Positions 11,262 to 24,009 of a DNA stretch of 64,000 nt are shown one piece after another (position 1 is the first letter of the stretch; each line of letters begins with the position of its first letter). Origin of the DNA: Bidens hawaiensis (lineage: Eukaryota > Streptophyta > Magnoliopsida > Asterales > Asteraceae); the NCBI GenBank assembly GCA_021521415.1, contig JAIQDT010014624.1, positions 21,001-85,000 of the forward strand, given 5' to 3'. A program made the translations under genes and the position numbers. Under the pieces are notes generated by a model that was not told the origin of the DNA, did no database searches, and saw only the letters and a program-made list of their open reading frames with translations.

Positions 11262-13740
11262 ATGTTAATAAGTGGGTCGGCCCTGAAAATTCGCATACTC
11301 CGACCGAACCAAAAAAAATATGCCCATAAGCCTTAACGTATTAAATAATGTAAACAATTTTGTTAAACGACGATTAGTTATGGCAATAAACATAACAATT
11401 AGCAAAATAATTGTATAGAATGAGTTTATGACATACTGAATAGGCTAATAGCTAACCGAGAATTGTGAAGCTCACATAACATTCTTGAAGCAATTTGGTA
11501 AATCAACTCATCATAGTTTATGCTCTCTAATATTCTGTTCTCAATAGCTATGTATTTATTGGGGCATTGTGGATCGTAAATAAGAATTCAATAACTACAA
11601 TTTCAAAAAACTCCTTTTGCATATGCTACCGTGACTGTTGGTATTCGAAGTCGACGGTGTTGTTATTATGTCTATTCATTTAATTTTTTCTATTTATTTA
11701 ACTGTTATTGATTAATAAAAAGTAACAAGTCTCATTCAATATTTAATAACCTATAAGTTTTTAGGTAATTTTAAAAAAACTGGATCTAAAAAGTGTGTGA
11801 GTAATAAAAATAGTGAGATTATAAGTGTTCAGTATTCTATAAATATAACATCAGGAATTTCTAAAAAATTTTGTGCTCCGAAAAAAATGTACCCCGTCGG
11901 ACGCCCTCTATAAGGCCCCGACCCGGGAACCCTACTTTCTCGCTAGTTGGATTTACTCATTCACATAATTCGTAAAATCAGAGTAAATTAAAACATTTTG
12001 ACTTAAAATAACATAACATAGGTACTTGTCCTAAATAGAAATAACGTAAGTCTTAAACATAAAACATAAATAACACGTGTCTCTTCTTTTCTTCGATGCC
12101 AGTCTTCCATTATTCGCCACATGTCTCTCTCAAGCCACCTGTCTCACCCTACTTGTCACACCCCAACCTAAGGCGGAAATGCCGGGGCGTGATCCGATTG
12201 CTCACAGCTCGAAGATACTATCATATATAAAATGTGACAATATCTAATTAATTATTTACAAATATTACACAAATATACAAAAAAATTCAAATACACAAAT
12301 ATGAGTTCATATAACGATTATCTTGATTATATCCTAAGACCTTGTCTACGTTTCCAACTTCAATCTTCAGGCAACCTGCATATGTGTAGAAAATGGAGTT
12401 TTGGTCAACAACACATGTTGAGTGAGTTTACCACCAGTTTGCAATAAAATAAGGATAATATAATAAACAAGCAAAACGTAATAAATGCTGTAATGAAATC
12501 AAACCATAAGCAAGTACGTTGTCGATTAAACCATTGCCAAGCGAATCGAGCGTCGGTAAATCAACCATAAGCATATAAAAATAAGACAGTTGCCAAGAGA
12601 ATCGGGCGATGGTCAATAAGAATGAGAACCCAATACATGGGGATATGTCAAACGAATCAATACAATAACACATAAGCACATAACAAGTAGATTTGATTAA
12701 TCACACACAATTACACGTTTGCTATTTTGATATGTATGTATATATAGATATGTATATATAGTATAATATACGCATATGTCCCCAAAACATTTATGAAAAT
12801 CGAGTAAAATAGGGGAATGATAAAACTCACCTTAGATGGAAGGCAAGTGAATATAATTAAGAATAAACGAGTAAACGGATAAGCGAGTCGTCCAATACGC
12901 GTCAAACGAGATAACTAATCAGAACTTGAAACTTTGTGATATGAAACTAGAAATAAAAACGAACTTAATGCCGCTGGAATAAATCCAAACGGATGAGTAG
13001 AACTCTAGTTATGTTGAATTAAACGTTTAAGCGAGATGGTACTGACCAGAATCCGAACAGCGAGTCAGAAGTCGGGTTTTGGTCAGTAGCCTTAAAATCA
13101 CGTTATGAGAATAAAAGTCGTCTGGACCGAACGTTGAATCCAACCAGAAGTATGAGAAAACGGATAGTCAAACTTGTTGACTATTTTCCCCTTTAACGAG
13201 TTTTAAACGAATTGACCAGTCAATACCCTTCAACCACCGAAATTTATTGAAGGTTATTGAATAGGGAATATATATGAATGTTTCCTATGTTTACAACCTA
13301 CCCGGAAAGTGAAAGGATCGATGAGAAACGAAAGTCAAAGGTCGGTGCATAAGCAAAGTCAACCGTTTATAAGTGTATCTTCAACAATAATGCAAAAACC
13401 GAAGAAGATGATGAAGGTTGGAGGTAGGTGGCGGCTAGGAATTGTGAATTAGGGTTTAGGGATGATTTGTGGTAGAGAAATAATGACATGTTTATATAGG
13501 ATACACTAAATCGAACTAAATATGGTAACTTACTCATTTTAGAACTAGAAGGGCCTTTAATGATCAAATCAACATTATAACCAGTAAATTTCGTTCTTGA
13601 TCAAGTGTTAATGAGTATGGACATGTATCAAAGCTATATTAGTCTTCTTGGGTCTTAAAACACTCGATTATGTCCTGAAATAAGCGATTTCGGGCCAAAA
13701 ACGAACTAGGAAACAATAATAAACGAAACGAGCTGTGTAG

Positions 13741-15276
13741 GTAGCCCATAGCCCCTGATCCCTATGCCCCGGTGGGGGGGGGGAGCCGTGAACGTTGATT
13801 GGTGGTATCGATGTTTATTAAAATAATTTGCAGCGGAATATTTCATCAGAACCGTAGTTAAGAAAATTAATCAGAGTTTAAACACCATAATTCTTATTTC
13901 ATAAACTGGGATAAAACCCATTTTTATACAAACATAAGTTTTATAGGGATAAGCCCTAATTTACAAAACACGTTTCTTTATTCTGGTGACAAGCCACTTA
14001 TTTAAGCTGGAAGCCCGCATGCATCATTCCTTTGTCTCTAACAAGTCACCTGAAACATGTATAAAAATATTTGATAAGCAGAAAATACTAGTGAGTACAT
14101 TCATTTATAAATGACATATTTTACAGTTACAGCATTAAGATGTTTTTACATCTGTCTGCTTACAAATTACCGAAAGGTACTTGTCACTCAACCGTATCTG
14201 TGACTGTGGTCATATTACTTACTGGCTACCACTTGTCCAATAAGTAACGTGTAATAGCCCAGTAGGCAAGCCTTGTATACAAAACCCCACTATACCAGTA
14301 GTAACCATCTCGTAAGTCTACAGAGACTTAATCACTGTAGTGTATTTAAAATCGTTTGAAAATATTTGGACTATCTGTAATGAGTTTAATGGATTTAGAA
14401 AAGCATCATGACAGCATTGGAAAATCAGTTGTCTCACGCAAATGTGAGTTGTGCAAAAACTCAAATGTCTCACTTTGCAAGTTTATATTTAACAAGCCTT
14501 CTGATGTTAAGCACCTAGATTAAGCACAATGTAGTATAACTATATTAGTATAAACCCATAATTATAACGATAATCACGAGACATGAAACTTTACACGATG
14601 GCATAATGTCATACCTTGGTTAGGTAGAGCTTTTGGATTCGTGTTATAAAAGTTCCTTTCGATCTGAGATGTACCGTTACAATTACTTGGTATAATACTA
14701 GCCTTATATAAGAAAATTTTAGAGAGAGATCAAGAGTTTTTGAATGATTTGTGCAGTCCAGGATACCTCCCTATTTATACTCGGATTTGAGCATCTTCGT
14801 GTATCGCGAAGCATCTTCGCGTATCGCGAAGTTGCATGCTCCTTCGCGTATCGCGAAGGTGCAAAAATACTAAGGTGGCCCTTAAGCGGCTCGCTGCGAT
14901 GCGAGCGTGTGAAGTGTGCCATCAAAGCGCCACATTGCGCCCATCGCACTTCGCACGAGCCCGAGCCCGTGCCCGTGCGCGTCGGGTGCTTCGCACCCTC
15001 CGCTAGGACTAGGGAGAGTGGTTGTTCACATAAGAACATTATCATGTGAACTCTCTTCCTTATAAAGAGTTTACAAGTTTTGTAATCTAGCGATATGGGA
15101 CAAGAGTTAGAAATCCTATTTATATCATGGTGAAAGCCTTCCATTTTCTTTCCTCCACCAATGCGGGATGGAAATTTTCCTTTATATTTTCCATTCTTCC
15201 TTTTACTTATTCTCTTTTTTTCTCATTTCTTCATTTCTTTCTTTGATTATTTTAGTCTTTAGTATGGTTTTTTATA
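13741..15276 (-). repeat. 3' LTR of the chromovirus (~1.54 kb)
   Basis: It matches the 5' LTR at 20941-22003 plus 22631-23121 over its full length, from the block reading CCGTGAACGTTGA to the end reading TTTAGTATGGTTT. It contains clustered TTCGCGTATCGCGAA palindromes at about 14797-14860. A polypurine tract (AAGGAGGGGAGAC on the minus strand, 15277-15290) abuts it. The first bases of the left edge are altered relative to TGTCACAGCCCC. Frames on either strand within the LTR are not genes. Confidence 0.85.
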
Positions 15277-15312
15277 GTCTCCCCTCCTTATTTTAAATCT
15301 CGTCCTCGAGGT

Positions 15313-18300
15313 CTATTGAAATAGGTTTGGGTACTTCCGCTTCATTTCTGATTCTAATTCCCAAGTATATTCTGGTCCACGTTTTGAATCACATTTTACT
15401 TTGACCAGAACTATTCTTTTATGCTTGAGATTCTTGATCTTCCTATCTTCAATTTGTAATGGTTTCCCGACGAATTTCAATTTTTCGTTTACCTTTATAT
15501 CTTGAAGGGGTATTTTTAATGATTCTTCAGCTAGACATTTCCTTAGGTTGCTTACATGAAATGCATCATGTATACCGGCCATTTCTTCTGGTAACTCCAG
15601 CTGATAGGCTACTGGTCCAATTCTTTTAATAATTTGGAATGGTCCAACAAACTTTGGACTTAACTTTCCTTTCTTACCAAATCGGACTATTCCTTTCCAT
15701 GGAGATACCTTTAGTAACACTTTATCTCTAACTTGAAATTCTAATGGTTTGCGTCGATGATCTGCATAACTCTTCTGACTATCTCGTGCGTTCTTTAATC
15801 TTTCATTGACTTGAATTATCTTGTCAGTAGTTTCTTGTATGATTTCAGGATCTGATAATTGTTTTCCTCCTATTTCTACACAACACACTGGTGTTCTGCA
15901 CATAACGTGCTTCAAATGGGGCAGCATTAATACTTGTATGATAACTGTTGTTGTAAGAGAATTCTATCAGTGGTAAATGGTTGTCCCAATTTCCACAAAA
16001 ATCTATCACACAAGCTTTTAGCATGTCTTCCAACGTTTGTATTGTCCTTTCACTTTGACCGTCAGTTTGTGGATGGTATGCTGTGCTCAAGTTTAGCCTT
16101 GTTCCCATGGCTATTTGGAAACTCTTCCAAAAATGAGAAGTAAAACGGCTATCCCGATCAGATACGATGGATAATGGAACTCCATGTAATGAGACAACCT
16201 TGTCTACATATAGTTTAGCTAATTGTTCCATTTTAAAAGTTTCCTTTATTGGTATGAAATGAGCTGATTTTGTTAATCTATCCACAATAACCCAGATTGT
16301 GTCATTACCTCTTCTCATTGTAGGTAATTTGGTAACAAAATCCATTGTTATTAATTCCCATTTCCATTCTGGCGTTTCTAATTGTTTAAGTAATCCTGAT
16401 GGTTTTTGATGTTCAGCTTTAACTTGCGAACAAGTTATACATTTCGAAACATAATTAGCTACGTCCTTTTTCATTCCTATCCACCAATAGGTTTTCTTTA
16501 AATCTTGATACATTTTATCTTTTCCGGGATGCATCGTATACTTGGATTTATGAGCTTCTTCGAGAATTCTTTCTCGTAAATTTCCAATGATTGGTTTCCA
16601 AATTCTATTCCCCATTCGGAGGATCTCATCATTTCCTTTGGTCAATTGGTTAATTGTACCATTTCGTTTTTCATCAGCAATATTATTTCCTTCCATTGCT
16701 TGTTTTTGAGCATTTTTCACTTCATCAATTAAATTGATTTGAAGTTCTAATCTTAGAGCTCGTACTCTTTTAGGTTTCTCATGCTCTTTTCTGCTTAATG
16801 CATTGGCTACTACATTCGCCTTTCCTTCACGATATTGGATTTCAAAATCATAGTCGCTAAGAATTTCCATCCAACGTCTTTGCCTCATATTGAGCTCCTT
16901 TTGCCCAAATATATACTTTAAACTTTTATGATCTGTGAATACAGTAAACTTGCTACCATACAAATAATGTCTCTAGATTTTTAGGGCAAAAATTATTGCT
17001 CCCAATTCTAAATCATGTGTTGTGTAATTCTCTTCATGCTTCTTCAATTGTCTGGATGCATAAGCAATTACTTTTTCACGTTGCATTAATACACATCCTA
17101 ATCCTGACTTGGAAGCATCACAACAAACTGTGAAATCTTCAGTTCCTTCTGGTAATGCAAGTATTGGGGCATTTGTTAACTTTTGTTTTAAAGTTTCAAA
17201 AGCTTCTTCTTGCTTATCTCCCCATTCGAACTTAACATTTTTACATGTTAACTTTGTTAACGGAACTGTTATTCGGGAAAAGTTTTGAATGAAGTGTCTA
17301 TAATATCCTGCTAATCCTAAAAAACTTCGAATTTCTGTAGGAGTTTTAGGAATTTCCCATTTAATGATCGCTTCTATTTTGGTTGGGTCAACATGAATAC
17401 CTTCCTAATTAATCAAGTGACCTAGAAATTGCACTTCTTGTAACCAAAACTCACACTTTGAGAATTTAGCATAAAGCTTCTCTCTTCTCAATAGTGATAA
17501 AAGTGTGCGAAGATGTTTGACATGATCATCACTAGTTTTGGAATAAATAAGTATATCGTATATAAAAACGATCACAAATTTATCAAAATACGGTTTACAT
17601 ATCCGATTCATCATATCCATGAATGCAGCTGGTGCATTGGTTAAACCAAACGGCATAACTGTAAACTCGTAGTGACCATATCTGGTTCTAAAAGCAGTTT
17701 TAGGAACGTCTTCTTTCTGCACCTTTAATTGATGGTATCCTGAGCGTAAATCGATCTTTGAAAAATATCGAGCTCCTTGAAGTTGATCAAATAGATCATC
17801 AATTCTCGGTAAGGGATGCCGATTCTTAATTGTGACCTTATTTAATTCTCTATAAATCGATACACATACGCATCGACCCATCTTTCTTTTTAACAAACAA
17901 CACCGGTGCTCCCCAGGGTGATGAGCTTGGTTGTATAAAACCTTTTTCTAGCAAATCGTCTAATTGCCTTTTTCAATTCTAACATTTCTGTTGGCGCTAA
18001 GCGATACGGTGCTTTAGCAATTGGTGATGTTCCTGGGATCACATGAATTCTGAATTCTACTTCACGATCAGGCGGTTGTCCCGGTAAATCTTCTGGAAAA
18101 ACATCAGAATATTATGATACTACCGGAATTTTCTTTAGCTCCCTTCCTTTAGCGCTAATGATTATAGAAATCATATATACTATACCCTGATTTCTTAAGA
18201 AATTTGCCGCTTTCATTATCGATATAAACTTCTTAGGTCTAAGAACTTTGTCTCCTTGAATTGTAATAATCTCTCCTATTGGCTTACGAATCTCAACATA

Positions 18301-18640
18301 ATTCTTATTACATAGGATTCGAGCATGATTGGCTGCTAACAAGTCCATTCCTAATATAACATCGAATCCGACCAAATTCATTGGAAGCAAATTTGCTTTG
18401 AACTTGTGACCTAATAAATTTATATTTTTTCCTTGAGGTACTTCATGAATATAAGTAGGATTTCCGTCAGCTGTTTCTACTATGCAAACTTGTTTAAGTT
18501 TGGTTAATGGTTGGTTTAAGACTTGACAAAAATTCTTGTTTATGAAACTTTGATTTGCTCCGGAATCAAATAGTACTTTAGCGTAAACGTCATTAATAAG
18601 AAATGTACCCGCAATGACGACTGGAATCATTGCTGCCTCT
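15313..18640 (-). pseudogene. Chromovirus pol remnant (protease, RT, RNase H, integrase, chromodomain-like end)
   Basis: Reading right to left: aspartic protease with DSGANQSF (about 18560), reverse transcriptase (17405-17896) with [10 protein letters not shown] and [12 protein letters not shown], RNase H with [10 protein letters not shown] (about 16930), integrase with an H-H-C-C finger (CITCSQVK) and DRLTKSAHF and [14 protein letters not shown], and a chromodomain-like tail (15313-15500). The RT catalytic box reads FIYDILIYS where the family has FIDD, so one catalytic aspartate is lost. Stops occur at about 17405 and 16975, with frame changes near 17890 and 15900. In an intact element these enzymes process the polyprotein, copy RNA to cDNA and integrate it. 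This copy cannot. Confidence 0.9.
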
Positions 18641-18699
18641 TGTGCAGTAAGCTGAAAAGCTCATGCTTTCCTCTTAGGTCCATCCGTATTCTTAGCTTT

Positions 18700-19788
18700 A
18701 TTGTCAGACACCTTTATCAACTTGGGACATTCAGGACGGATGTGGCCAGGTTCTTCGCAATTATAGCAAACACGGGTTTCTTTTCTTCTACACTCTTCAT
18801 CCATATGACCAGCCATCTTGCACTAGTTGCAGAATTTAGTCTTTTTAAAAGCACATCTTCCTGAATGCCTCTTTCTACAGACTTTACAGAAAGGCTGAGC
18901 ATAGGATTGCCCTACCCTTTCTTTCGGAATTCTTGAGAAATTTTCTGGGCTAATTCCTTCTTTTTGTTTTCGTCATGGGTTCGAATTAATCCGTCTGTTA
19001 TGGTATTGGCTAGTTCAACTGCTTCCTCAATAGTCTGAGGTCTAGCCGATTTTACCAGATCACAGATTTCACTTACTAATCCCCAAATATAACGAGAAAT
19101 TAGTACTGTTTCTGGCGAAGCCAGAGCCGGTACCATTCTTGCATATTCAAAGAATTTTGTCGTATACTCACGACATTTCACACCTTTCATCTTGTGATTC
19201 AAGAACATAGTAGCAATCTTTTCTCTTTCGTGTGGAGGACAAAATTTTCTTTCTACTATTTCTTTGAATTCACCCCATGTCAAAATGTCAACTATGTTGC
19301 TTCCTTTTGCCTGAAGGACTGTATTCCACCATTTTAATGCTTCATTAATAAAGAGATTAGAAGCATACAATATCTTATCTTCTTCAACACATTTACTAAT
19401 TCTTATAACATCTTCTGTCTTTTCAAACCAGCGTAGTGCTAAAATAGCTCATTCATTTCCAGAAAAGTCGATTGGCTTACATGCCAAGAAATCCTTGTAA
19501 GTACAACCATTTAGTTTTTAACTTTTTAGGTTGTTTATTTTTATTTCCTGCATTCACACTATTACTAGCTTCAGTATCAAATTTTCGTTTATTGCTCTCG
19601 GTTTTATCTCTAATAACAGTTACTGGTTGTTTAATGGCTGCAGCAATTTGTGGGATTGCTTCAGCAATTCTCTGAGCTATCATATTGTCAATAGCATTCA
19701 TATTCAGAGCATTTTCTTGATTGGAATTTTCATGATTATTTTCACGATTGTTAACAGAAACTTCATTTGACATCTGAATTTCAAACAA
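18700..19788 (-). pseudogene. Chromovirus gag remnant (capsid and zinc knuckles)
   Basis: The segment at 18912-19370 matches the retrotransposon capsid domain (ALKWWNTV, EFKEIVERKFCPPHERE, YTTKFFEYARMVP). Downstream, 18717-18902 holds Cys-rich knuckle-like sequence in shifted frames. The N-terminal part at 19477-19788 has IDNMIAQRIAEAIPQIAAAI. The frame is broken near 19375-19475. Gag normally assembles the virus-like particle. Confidence 0.8.
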
Positions 19789-19914
19789 GAAGGAATATTA
19801 ATATCATGATTAAATAATAAAATAAGCAAGGTATTATCCACAAATAAGCACAAAATATGTTAACACATAGGCACAGAATATGTCAAAATCGTCGAGCTAT
19901 GCGACATTTACTCT

Positions 19915-19918
<4 letters not shown>

Positions 19919-19963
<45 letters not shown>

Positions 19964-20062
19964 TCACTATATTCTATATCTAATCTATATATATGCATCA
20001 TTATATTTTATACATACACACCACTTTTTTTTTCTTATACAAAGAGAAAAATTACGGTAATA

Positions 20063-20097
<35 letters not shown>
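19919..20097. repeat. (AT)n microsatellite tracts
   Basis: Two near-pure AT dinucleotide runs at about 19919-19960 and 20066-20097 lie in the gag leader of the chromovirus. The apparent repetitive-tyrosine frames over them are artefacts of the repeat. Confidence 0.9.
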
Positions 20098-20100
<3 letters not shown>

Positions 20101-20205
20101 TTATATTATATATTAGTTATATTAAATATAGGGTTCTCTATTGTAAAATCGCCAGATTAGGCTATCCCTGATGTTTCTCAGTTGGTTAGCGGTTTCATTA
20201 AGTTC

Positions 20206-20778
20206 TTACTCGTAGTGACGGAGTTGTATGGTCAACTCCGGTGTCATCGTGGGGTAGTTGGCAGTTTCCGGCTGGAATGGTGCATACGGGTTTGTGGTCA
20301 TGGTGTGGAATTGCCAATCGTTTGTCCACCATTCTTCAAACTGAGATTGGTTTATGAGGTCATCCGGAGGAAGCGGGTTTTCTTGGTTTTGGTTTGGGTT
20401 GGTTGAGGTTCTTGCTCCCATGTTGTTAACTATTGGTTGGAAGAACTCACACTGATCTAGGCATCGGCCTAGCCTTTCTTCCATGGGAAGTTCAGCGGTG
20501 GGTTGTGTTGGAGGGGGTTGTGGTTCAGTTGGTGGTTGAATTTGTGGTTGTGGTTTTGGTTTTGGTACTGGAGTCATAACCTTTCTTTTTTGTTTTCTCA
20601 TTCCTTTTCTCCAATCCATATATCGTTTTCTTCTTTTTGGTTGATTTGGGGTTGAAATCGAGGACTGGGCAGTGAATACCATTGGTTCATTTGGTTTTTC
20701 TTCGGTTGTTGGGTTTACTGTCTCCATCTCCTCCGTACTGACCGATATGTTCTCAAAAGCCTCTATAAGCTCACTCAT
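20206..20778 (-). CDS. Leader ORF between primer site and gag of the chromovirus
   Basis: A 190-aa frame begins with a true ATG about 140 bases downstream of the primer-binding site. It is rich in Pro, Thr and Gln (PKPKPQPQIQPP) with a basic patch (KRRKRYMDWRKGMRKQKRK) that could act in nuclear targeting or nucleic-acid binding. It shows no domain that I recognise. It could be the N-terminal part of gag separated by decay and by the AT microsatellites at 19919-20097, or a separate element ORF. Confidence 0.45.
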   Translation of the reverse strand: MSELIEAFENISVSTEEMETVNPTTEEKPNEPMVFTAQSSISTPNQPKRRKRYMDWRKGMRKQKRKVMTPVPKPKPQPQIQPPTEPQPPPTQPTAELPMEERLGRCLDQCEFFQPIVNNMGARTSTNPNQNQENPLPPDDLINQSQFEEWWTNDWQFHTMTTNPYAPFQPETANYPTMTPELTIQLRHYE

Positions 20779-20918
20779 GCTGTTTAATTAAAAGAAAATC
20801 ATATTATTTATATTTATGTGTAGTTAAAATTTCATCCATAAAGTTAACACATAGGTTAATACATTTATTTCCTAACATTTAATTAGGTATTGTTAAAATA
20901 TCTATATTGCTTAAACCA

Positions 20919-20933
20919 GTGGCTCTGATACCA
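20919..20933 (-). other. Primer-binding site for initiator tRNA-Met
   Basis: The minus strand reads TGGTATCAGAGCCAC eight bases inside the 5' LTR edge at 20941. TGGTATCAGAGC is the classic plant site complementary to the 3' end of initiator tRNA-Met, which primes minus-strand cDNA synthesis. It fixes the element's orientation. Confidence 0.9.
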
Positions 20934-20940
20934 CTTCATC

Positions 20941-23121
20941 TGTCACAGCCCCCGATCCCTATATCCCGGGAGGGGAGCCGTGAACGTTGAGTGGTGGTAT
21001 CGATGTTTATTAATATAATTTGTAGCGGAATATTTCATCAGAACCGTAGTTGGGAAAATTAATCAGGGTTATAAAAACACCATAATTCTTATTTCATAAA
21101 CTAGGATAAAACCCATTTTTATACAAACATAAGTTTTATAAGGATAAACCCTAATTTACAAAACACGTTTCTTTATTCTTGTGACAAGCCACTTATTTAA
21201 GTTGGAAGCCCGCATGCATCATTCCTTTGTCTCTAACAAGTCACCTGAAACATGTTTAAAAATATTTGATCAGCAGGAAATACTGGTGAGTACATTCATT
21301 TATAAATGACATATTTTACAATTACAGCATTAAGATGTTTTTACATCTGCCTGCTTACAAATTACCGAAAGGTACTTGTCACTCGACCGTATATGTGACT
21401 ATGGTCATATTACTTATTGGCTACCACTTGTCCAATAAGTAACGTATAGTAGCACAGTAGACAAGCCTTGTATACAAAACCCCACAATACCAGTAGTAAC
21501 CATCCCGTAAGTCTACAGAGACTTAATCACTGTAATGTATTTAAAATCATTTGAAAATATTTGGACTATCTGTCATGAGTTAATTGGATTTAGAAAAGCA
21601 TCATGACAGCATTGGAAAATCAGTTGTCTCACGCAAATGTGAGTTGTGCAAAAACTCAAATGTCTCACCTTGCAAGTTTATATTTAACAAGCTTTCTGAT
21701 GTTAAGCACCTAGATTAAGCACAATGTAGTATAACTATATTAGTATATACCCATAATTATAACGATAATCACGAGACATGAAACTTTACACGATGGCACA
21801 ATGTCATACCTTGGTTAGGTAGAGCTTTTAGATTCGTGTTATATAAGTTCCTTTCGATCGGAGAGGTACCGTTACAATTACTTGGTATAATACTAGCCTT
21901 ATATAAGAAAATTTTAGAGAGAGATCAAGAGTTTTTGAACGATTTGTGCAGTCCAGGATGCCTCCCTATTTATACTCGGATTTGAGCATCTTCGCGTATC
22001 GCGATTGTAATCGCCTTTGTTATTAATAAACCGGTGGTGATAGTTTTCACCGCCCGGGGTTTTTTGCTTGTTATCCTAAGGATAACGGGTTTTTTCCTCG
22101 CAACAAATCCTTGTGTTCAAGTACTTTTACGTTCATTTCATACAAGCACCTAGTCCTGATTACTAATTTGGTTACGAAATCATTGTTGTTAATTTTTGAC
22201 CAAAACACTTTATTATTATTGAAAATCAAATGTTTATAAATAATTAAGTTTATAATGTTCACTTTAGGTATAACAAACCATACTAAAGACTAAAATAATC
22301 AAAGAAAGAAATGAAGAAATGAGAAAAAAAAGAGAAGTAAAAGGAAGAATGGAAAATATAAAGGAAAAATTCCATCCCACATTGGTGGAAGAAAGAAAAT
22401 GGAAGGCTTCCACCATGGTATAAATAGGATTTCTAACTCTTGTCCCATATCGCTAGATTACAAAACTTTTAAACTCTTTATAAGGAAGAGAGTTCACATG
22501 ATAATGTTCTTATGTGAACAACCACTCTCCCTAGTCCTAGCGGAGGGTGCGAAGCACTCGACGCGCACGGGCACGGGCGAAGTGCGATTGGCGCAATGTG
22601 GCGCTTTGATGGCGCACTTTGCACTTCGCACGCGAAGTTGCAGTAGGGTTGTCGAGTCATCCCTAGCTATGCCACGTGGCTCGACACGTTGCATACTTCT
22701 TCGCGTATCGCGAAAATACTAAGGCGGCCCTGAAGTGGCTCGCGGAGATGCGAGCGTGTGAAGTGCAAAGTGCGTCATCAAAGCGCCACATTGCGCCAAT
22801 CGCACTTTGCCCGTGCCCGTGCGCGTCGGGTGCTTCGCACCCTCCGCTAGGACTAGGGAGAGTGGTTGTTCACATAAGAACATTATCATGTGAACTCTCT
22901 TTCTTATAAAGAGTTTAAAAGTTTTGTAATCTAGCTATATGGGACAAGAGTTAGAAATCCTATTTATACCATGGTGGAAGCCTTCCATTTTCTTTCCTCC
23001 ACCAATGTGGGATGGAATTTTTCCTTTATATTTTTCATTCTTCCTTTTACTTCTTCTCTTTTTTTTCTCACTTCTTCATTTCTTTCTTTGATTATTTTAG
23101 TCTTTAGTATGGTTTGTTATA
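20941..23121 (-). repeat. 5' LTR of the chromovirus, interrupted by an inverted-duplication insert
   Basis: LTR sequence occupies 20941-22003 and resumes at 22631-23121; together (about 1.55 kb) this equals the 3' LTR length. The 627-bp insert at 22004-22630 is foreign to the LTR at that point. CGCGA occurs at both junctions (about 22000-22004 and 22631-22635), as microhomology or a short duplication. Confidence 0.85.
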
Positions 23122-23386
23122 CCTAAAGTGAACATTATAAACTTAATTATTTATAAACACTTGATTTTCAATAATAATAAAGTGTTTTGGTCAAAAATTA
23201 ACAACAATGATTTCGTAACCAAATTAGTAATCAGGACTAGGTGCTTGTATGAAATGAACGTAAAAGTACTTGAACACAAGGATTTGTTGTGAGGAAAAAA
23301 CCCGTTATCCTTAGGATAACAAGCAAAAAACCCCGGGCGGTGAAAACTATCACCACCGGTTTATTAATAACAAAGGCGATTACAAT
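22004..23386. repeat. Large inverted repeat: ~630-bp arms around a ~120-bp spacer
   Basis: The left arm (22004-22633) is the reverse complement of the right arm (about 22754-23386). Differences are few, for example CGAGG against TGAGG near 22100 and 23290. The right arm holds the end of the chromovirus LTR, 61 bp of the enclosing LTR, the TAAAG duplication and the first ~200 bp of the Tat-element LTR. The left arm copies that composite in inverse orientation, so it formed after the Tat element inserted. Confidence 0.88.
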
Positions 23387-23778
23387 TGTGGAGCTCAAAC
23401 TTGATCGTGCTTACAAAGAGTGCGAGTACTAGTAAGTTCTCGAGTGCTAGAGTATGTGTTTTATGATCCATTTTGTGCTCTATTTATACAAAAATAAAAC
23501 TAACTAGAATTCCTATATTTAAGGAAACTACGGAATTATTTCAATTAGCCGTTAGCCCTTCAATCAGCACGTTTCCTTTCTTGTCACGCTTTATTAACTG
23601 AAAGTGCGAGTCTTTGGGAGATCACAATAACAATCTTTGACATGGTAAACATAGAAAGAAGCAAAAATCGTGTTATATATATAATGTAATTAGGATACCG
23701 GTTACCTCTTAGGATACCGCATCCCAAATCGGCTCTGAATAATGTTTTCTGAGGATACTGAAAATCCGTGTCCTAACA
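23183..23778 (-). repeat. 3' LTR of the Tat element, with adjacent polypurine tract
   Basis: The 596-bp LTR is bounded by TGTTTTGG and CCTAACA. Immediately to the right, the minus strand reads AAATTTGGGGACAAT, a good polypurine tract for plus-strand priming. It matches the 5' LTR closely, with one 7-base length difference near 23410. Confidence 0.9.
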
Positions 23779-24009
23779 ATTGTCCCCAAATTTAATAGTT
23801 GTAGATATAGATTACAGCTGTAAAATTTTCAAATTTTGAATTTTGAATTCCTGTATGTGCGGTGGATTTTTGATACACGTGTCAGCCGTCTTGATGATTC
23901 ACCAAACCCTAGGTTGCCCTTATAATTACCCGGATAAATCATTTCTACCCATATTCTCTTTTATCCAGGTAACTTCTCTCTTTTCTTTCTTTTGTATCTT
24001 AGCGAAATC

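Larger units (their letters stand above)
13741..23121 (-). mobile_element. Degenerate Ty3/gypsy chromovirus (Tekay-like)
   Basis: The element has 5' LTR at 20941-23121 (interrupted), primer site, gag, protease, RT, RNase H, integrase and chromodomain-like tail in Ty3 order on the minus strand, then polypurine tract and 3' LTR at 13741-15276. The C-terminal end (VLVKVKC...YTWELESEMKRKYPNLF) resembles the chromodomain tail of the Tekay/Del lineage. Many stops and frameshifts show it is dead. I could not find a target-site duplication; the left terminus of the 3' LTR looks eroded. It lies inside the 1.7-kb solo LTR. Confidence 0.88.

Noticed and set aside
11876..11905. A second hAT terminus near GTACCCCGTCGGACGC
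   Set aside because: No inverted partner or 8-bp duplication at this point; it is interior sequence next to the CCCTC duplication of solo LTR A.
14719..15144. Open frames on both strands in the chromovirus LTR (also 22399-22909)
   Set aside because: They lie in LTR sequence, recur in each LTR copy and arise from GC-rich palindromic repeats.
19857..20116. Frames with long Ile-Tyr repeats
   Set aside because: Translation of (AT)n microsatellites, not proteins.
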